From: Perilla frutescens
Lineage: Eukaryota; Streptophyta; Magnoliopsida; Lamiales; Lamiaceae
Direction of reading: 5' to 3'
DNA length: 64,000 bases
Assembly (NCBI GenBank): GCA_026008535.1
Contig: BRKX01000019.1
Location: forward strand, 29,950,977 to 30,014,976
The number at the start of each line of letters is the position of its first letter. Position 1 is the stretch's first letter. The notes under the pieces are model-generated. The model ran no database searches. It was not told where the DNA came from and worked only from the letters and a program-made list of their open reading frames with translations. This document shows, piece after piece, positions 59,708 to 64,000 of this stretch. Both the position numbers and the translations under genes were made by a program.

Positions 59708-62700
59708 GTAATAATTAGATTGTTTATATATTCAGTTCTCATTTTCTTAATTGCTTATTAATACGTATCTAGTCTAATCAATAATGTGACTATATATATA
59801 TATATATGTATATTTCAATTACAGATGGTATTAGACAATGGATTGCTCCAACTTACATTAACAAATCCAGAGGGCCATGTCGTTGGAATAAGCTACAATG
59901 GACTCAACAACTTGCTTGAGCTCAATAATCCAGAGCTAAATGGAGGGTATGTATATATGTCACACACAATTACATTACCCATGCAAATTAAAATTACACA
60001 AACAATTAATTAAATTATTCATTAATACAATCAGAATGATATATATGCATATTTTGGGACCTTAATTGGAGTGAAGCTGGTAGCTCAGGCACACGAGGGA
60101 AATTTGATGTGTATGAACATTAATTAGTTATTCAATACTTACCAATGCATAATTACAAAAGAAAATCAAAGTTGGATTAAGATCAAATTTAATTTGGATG
60201 GAGGATTAATGGAACTGAGTTCAAAGTTGTAGTAGAAAATGAAGAACAAGTAGAGATATCGTTCACACGAAGATGGGATCGTTCCTTGCTGGGAGAGCAT
60301 TCCCCATTGTCTATAGACAAAAGGTGATCATATAATACATATGTATATATTTGAAACTTTTGATGCATGCATGTATATATTTTGTGACTAGTTTATATAT
60401 TGAATGTGATTTCAGATTCATAATGCTGCGTGGTTTGTGTGGTTTCTACTCGTATGCCATTTACCAACGCGATGAGGCCATGCCTGCATTCAATCTCAAC
60501 GAGGCCAGAATCGCCTTCATGCTCAAGAAAGAAAAGTATACATACATACATACATACATATATGCTTGCAATTTTGAGGCACAAAAACTCAGTTATATAT
60601 GCAATGTATGAATAGAGATGATACTAATGTGTTGAAGTCGATGTTAGGTTTGGTTACATGGCCATGTCGGATGACAGGCAGAGGAGTCTTCCCCGGCCTG
60701 AAGACCGGGTTCCCCCACGAGGGAAAGAGTTGGCATTTCCAGAAGCAGTGCTCCTAGTTGATCCGATTGAGCCATAGTTCAAAGGATAAGTAAATAAATA
60801 TTTTTATTTTTATTTTTTTAATGGTTTTGTGAAATTTTCTTCAACTATATATAACTATGTGCAGGTTGATGATAAATATCAGTACTCATGTGAAAACAAA
60901 GACAACAAGGTTCATGGATTTATATGCTTTGAGCCGTCTGTCGGGTTCTGGCAGATCACTCCAAGCAATGAGTTTAGAACTGGAGGACCTCTCAAACAAG
61001 ACCTCACTTCTCATGTCAATCCTACCACATTGGCTGTATGTTCATCATTTAATTTACGCCTGATTAATTACATATATTATTATACTTGAATTTTTTGGAT
61101 ATATACATGTATCTCATCTTTGAACTATTTATCTGAATTAGTTTAGTTTCTTTTGTTTTTGGATGTGTGTTTTAGATGTTTGTGAGCACTCACTATGGAG
61201 GGGAGGATCTAGTTATAAAATTTGGAGAAGGCGAAAAATGGAAGAAGGTTTTTGGTCCAGTGTTCATATACCTCAACTCAGTGGTAGATAAGAATGATAC
61301 TGTTTCATTGTGGGATGATGCTAAACTGCAGGTTTAATTTGCAGTACTCGTGTTTCTTTCTTTCATTCATTTATCGATACACATTGTCGTATATATGGAC
61401 AACGGATAGAGAAATCGAGTTTAATTAATATGTTCACACAGATGAAAAAAGAAGTTGAGAAGTGGCCATACAGCTTCCCTGCTTCACAAGATTTCCCACA
61501 TGTTGATCAAAGAGGTAGTGTTGCTGGTAGATTATATGCTCAAGACAGGTTAGTTAATTAATTATAGTGTTACTCCAAATTTCCTTAAACTAATAGAAAT
61601 ATTTCATAAGTATAAAAATTCAGAACTTTTATATTTTCATTGAATAACTATCATTGCAAGGTGCATTTCTGAGGAAAAAATAGCAGCAAAGGGTGCTTAT
61701 GTGGGGTTGGCTGCACCAGGAAAGGATGGATCATTTCAAAAGGAAGCAAAAGTACTTATAACCTGAAAAAATATTCATCTTTATATATATATATATATAT
61801 AAGTAGAAAATGGTAATTAAAAGTAATTTCATCATAAATTTTCAGGGCTACCAATTCTGGGTAAATGCAGATGAAGATGGTTATTTCAACATTACCAATG
61901 TCCACCCTGGAGATTACAATATTTATGCATGGATCCCAGGTTTCATTGGAGATTATAGATGTGACAAAGCTATAGTTGTGACAGCAGGTACCTATTTATG
62001 TTTCAATAAACACTCATTTAAATTTATTTGCATGCTGTGATTGAACTTGATCAACAAACTAATGCAACTCAACATATAATCTGAAATATTTCAGGCAGTG
62101 AGATCAATGTAGGCGATCTTGTTTATTCACCTCCAAGAAATGGACCAACACTGTGGGAAATAGGCATACCTGATCGATCTGCAGCAGAGTTCTATGTTCC
62201 TGATCCTAATCCTATGTACATCAACAAGCTCTTCATAAATCTCCCTAAACACAGTTTATTTATATGTAACTTCTCCTTCTACAGCACCCTCAGCTGAATC
62301 TTCTGTTCTAATTTCGTGTTACATCTCGTACATCACGATTATTCATGCACACTACTATACAAAAACATAACAAGCTAAGAGAAACTATACATACTCAACA
62401 ACATCTATATATGCATGAAACATGATATATATAACAAGTGTCAAGTATACAAGTAATACAACCATGCTTCATTTAATTAATCAAAGATCGTCGTGTGACA
62501 GGTTTAGGCAGTATGGTTTGTGGGAGAGATATGCAGATTTGTATCCAAATCAAGACTTGGTTTACACAGTTGGCACTAGTGATTACAGAAAAGACTGGTT
62601 TTATGCTCATGTTACAAGGTGCATTTAAAATTAAACCTTGTAAAACATGATATTTCATTAGCTTTTTTTCTTTTTTTATGTTTGATTTGTAAGTTGCAAC

Positions 62701-63193
62701 ATAAACTACTCAACATGTTGTCTGAACTACAGAAAAGTTGGGGAAAATGCATATAAAGGAACAACATGGCAGATAAGATTCAAACTCGAAAACGTTGAAC
62801 AGAGTGGAAACTACACAATGAGAATTGCACTAGCATCTGCAACTTTCTCCATACTAGAGGTAATTAATTATAACATGCAACCAAGAATATATAATAACTA
62901 ATTGTGGCTAAAATTACTGAGAAATAAATCTAAATTAAATCTGGCTGCAGGTAAGGATCAACAAGAATGGAGAAGGCGACGCGTTGTTTTCGAGTGGATT
63001 AATTGGAAGCGACAACACAATAGCAAGGCATGGCATTCATGGAGTGTATTGGTTATTCAATGTGGAGATAGAGAGTTCTCTACTTGTGGAAGGAGATAAT
63101 ATAATTTACCTCACGCAAGCAAGAAATGTTAGTGCTTTGCATGGAGTCATGTATGATTACATTCGATTTGAGGCTCCTAATTTTAAGAGTTGA

Positions 63194-63477
63194 TCACCTA
63201 ATTAAATGAAACATATATGCATGAATAAATGATAGATGATAGCTAGAAATTGCATGGTGCGTTTAAGGTTCAAGAAAACTAGAATTTTATGTTTAGTGTA
63301 AGAATATACTAGTTTGAATATTTTTACTACTTTGTATGTTTCATCTTATATTTCATTTGAATAGTTTGCTAGCTAGACAGACTTTATCGAAGAGCGTCTT
63401 TTTTTACAATGTATACTAAGATAAATGGAAGACGAACTCATATCCCATTAAGTTGATCTAAATAGTTTATTAATATA
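63194..63477 (+). other. 3' flank of lyase copy B
   Basis: AATAAA at 63224-63229 is a plausible polyadenylation signal. Nothing else is recognised. Confidence 0.45.
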
Positions 63478-64000
63478 CTTTTGGTCCCATTAGAATAGGG
63501 TCAAAACATTTTTAGTTCCAAAAATTATTTTTTTTTGTCCCAAATGATATTTTTTAGACAATTTTGGTCCCATAAGATATTTTTTCGACAATTTTAGTCC
63601 CATAAGATAGTTTTCCGACAATTTCAGTCCCAAACTAACAGAGAAAGTGAACTACCGTTAAAGCCAAGGTCAAAACGCGTGAAATGATGGTTTTGTCGGG
63701 CATTTCTTTTGTATCTATTGATATATGGTCTAATATTATGTTGAAAATCCTTTGCACTTTTTTTGTTGGTATTTATTTTGATATTGTTGATGTGTTTGAG
63801 GATGCCATTTTTTACCTTGATTTTAACGGCTGTTAATTTTCTCTGTTAGTTTGGGATTAAAACTATCAGAAAAATATTTTATGAGACTAAAATTATCAGA
63901 AAAATATCTTATGGGACCAAAATTGTCGAAAAAAAATCTTATGGGACTAAACTTATCGAAAAAATATTATTCAGGACCAAAAAAGTAACTTTTAAGACTA
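63478..64000. mobile_element. Inverted-repeat element running off the window
   Basis: The left arm (63478-63680) contains a unit of about 31 bp (ttttggtcccataagata then ttttttcgacaa) repeated three to four times. The right arm (63815-64000) is its reverse complement (ttatgggaccaaaattgtcg...), with 'ccaaactaacagagaaa' mirrored by 'tttctctgttagtttggg'. No coding capacity; the right terminus lies outside. Confidence 0.7.

Larger units (their letters stand above)
56574..63193 (+). pseudogene. Rhamnogalacturonate lyase (PL4), copy B, probable pseudogene
   Basis: Exons mirror copy A: 56574-56677, 58355-58409, 59825-59946, 60051-60110, 60204-60323, 60416-60535, 60648-60789, 60865-61035, 61176-61331, 61442-61548, 61661-61751, 61846-61987, 62095-about 62254, 62502-62618, 62733-62859, 62951-63193. 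Most lengths are identical to copy A. Domain motifs persist (DDKYQYS, STHYGGED, VPDPNPMY, MYDYIRFE). Damage: TAG at 60775 and TAA at 60787 in exon 7, both where copy A has GAA (Glu); exon 4 is preceded by ...tgcat instead of an AG; exon 13 lacks the donor GT at the aligned place (cacag|ttt). The two stops remove the catalytic region and the C-terminal two thirds. A second first exon (59669-59707, MSASVKLTVEDDE) sits near a TATA box. If both stops are real the product is non-functional, although copies are otherwise little eroded. Confidence 0.82.

Noticed and set aside
1..64000. tRNA, rRNA or organellar insertions
   Set aside because: Only tRNA-derived SINE segments with degenerate boxes were seen; no intact cloverleaf gene or plastid/mitochondrial gene block was recognised.

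Overview
The window is plant nuclear DNA, most likely from a eudicot. It is very AT-rich between genes, has GT-AG introns, a plant-specific PLS/DYW pentatricopeptide-repeat gene, pectin-degrading rhamnogalacturonate lyase genes, and typical plant transposons (CRM-like Ty3/gypsy, Ty1/copia, an L1-type LINE, Helitrons, MULE-type elements, tRNA-derived SINEs). Nothing bacterial, viral or organellar was seen.

Layout. 0-3.8 kb: repeat DNA with a MULE-like inverted-repeat element, then a CT-rich stretch that may be untranslated leader. 3.8-6.3 kb: an intact intronless DYW-class PPR gene, close to Arabidopsis EMB2758 (At4g33990). 7.2-11.1 kb: a 5'-truncated, intron-bearing pseudogene of mitochondrial pyruvate dehydrogenase E1-alpha. 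12.3-14.0 kb: a probable solo LTR. 16.6-19.6 kb: degraded LINE endonuclease, then a copia LTR end, primer-binding site and gag, itself split by an opposite-strand LTR-like insertion. 19.6-28.0 kb: an almost complete CRM-like retrotransposon on the minus strand, with both LTRs, PBS and PPT, and two premature stops. 28-34 kb: AT-rich DNA with a 3.5-kb Helitron.

34.6-63.2 kb is a tandemly duplicated rhamnogalacturonate lyase (PL4) locus. Copy A (34,582-45,525) resolves into 16 exons that sum to an intact 679-codon reading frame; its two first exons lie 5.6 kb upstream of the rest. Copy B (56,574-63,193) keeps nearly identical exon lengths but has two in-frame stops in exon 7, a lost acceptor before exon 4 and a damaged donor after exon 13, so it reads as a young pseudogene. 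It also has a second, promoter-proximal first exon at 59,669. Between the copies lie a Helitron 3' end, a dimeric minisatellite and a MULE foldback element (9-bp target duplication) split by a 5.66-kb Helitron.

The most notable structural results are two Helitrons whose exact A^T insertion sites can be reconstructed from within the window. One uses the other arm of the MULE palindrome, the other uses the duplicated copy of the lyase locus. Both Helitrons carry a TTTCCCGCC (E2F-type) motif near their 5' ends, 1.6-1.9 kb upstream of each lyase copy. All positions were read by eye; database comparison and transcript evidence were not available.
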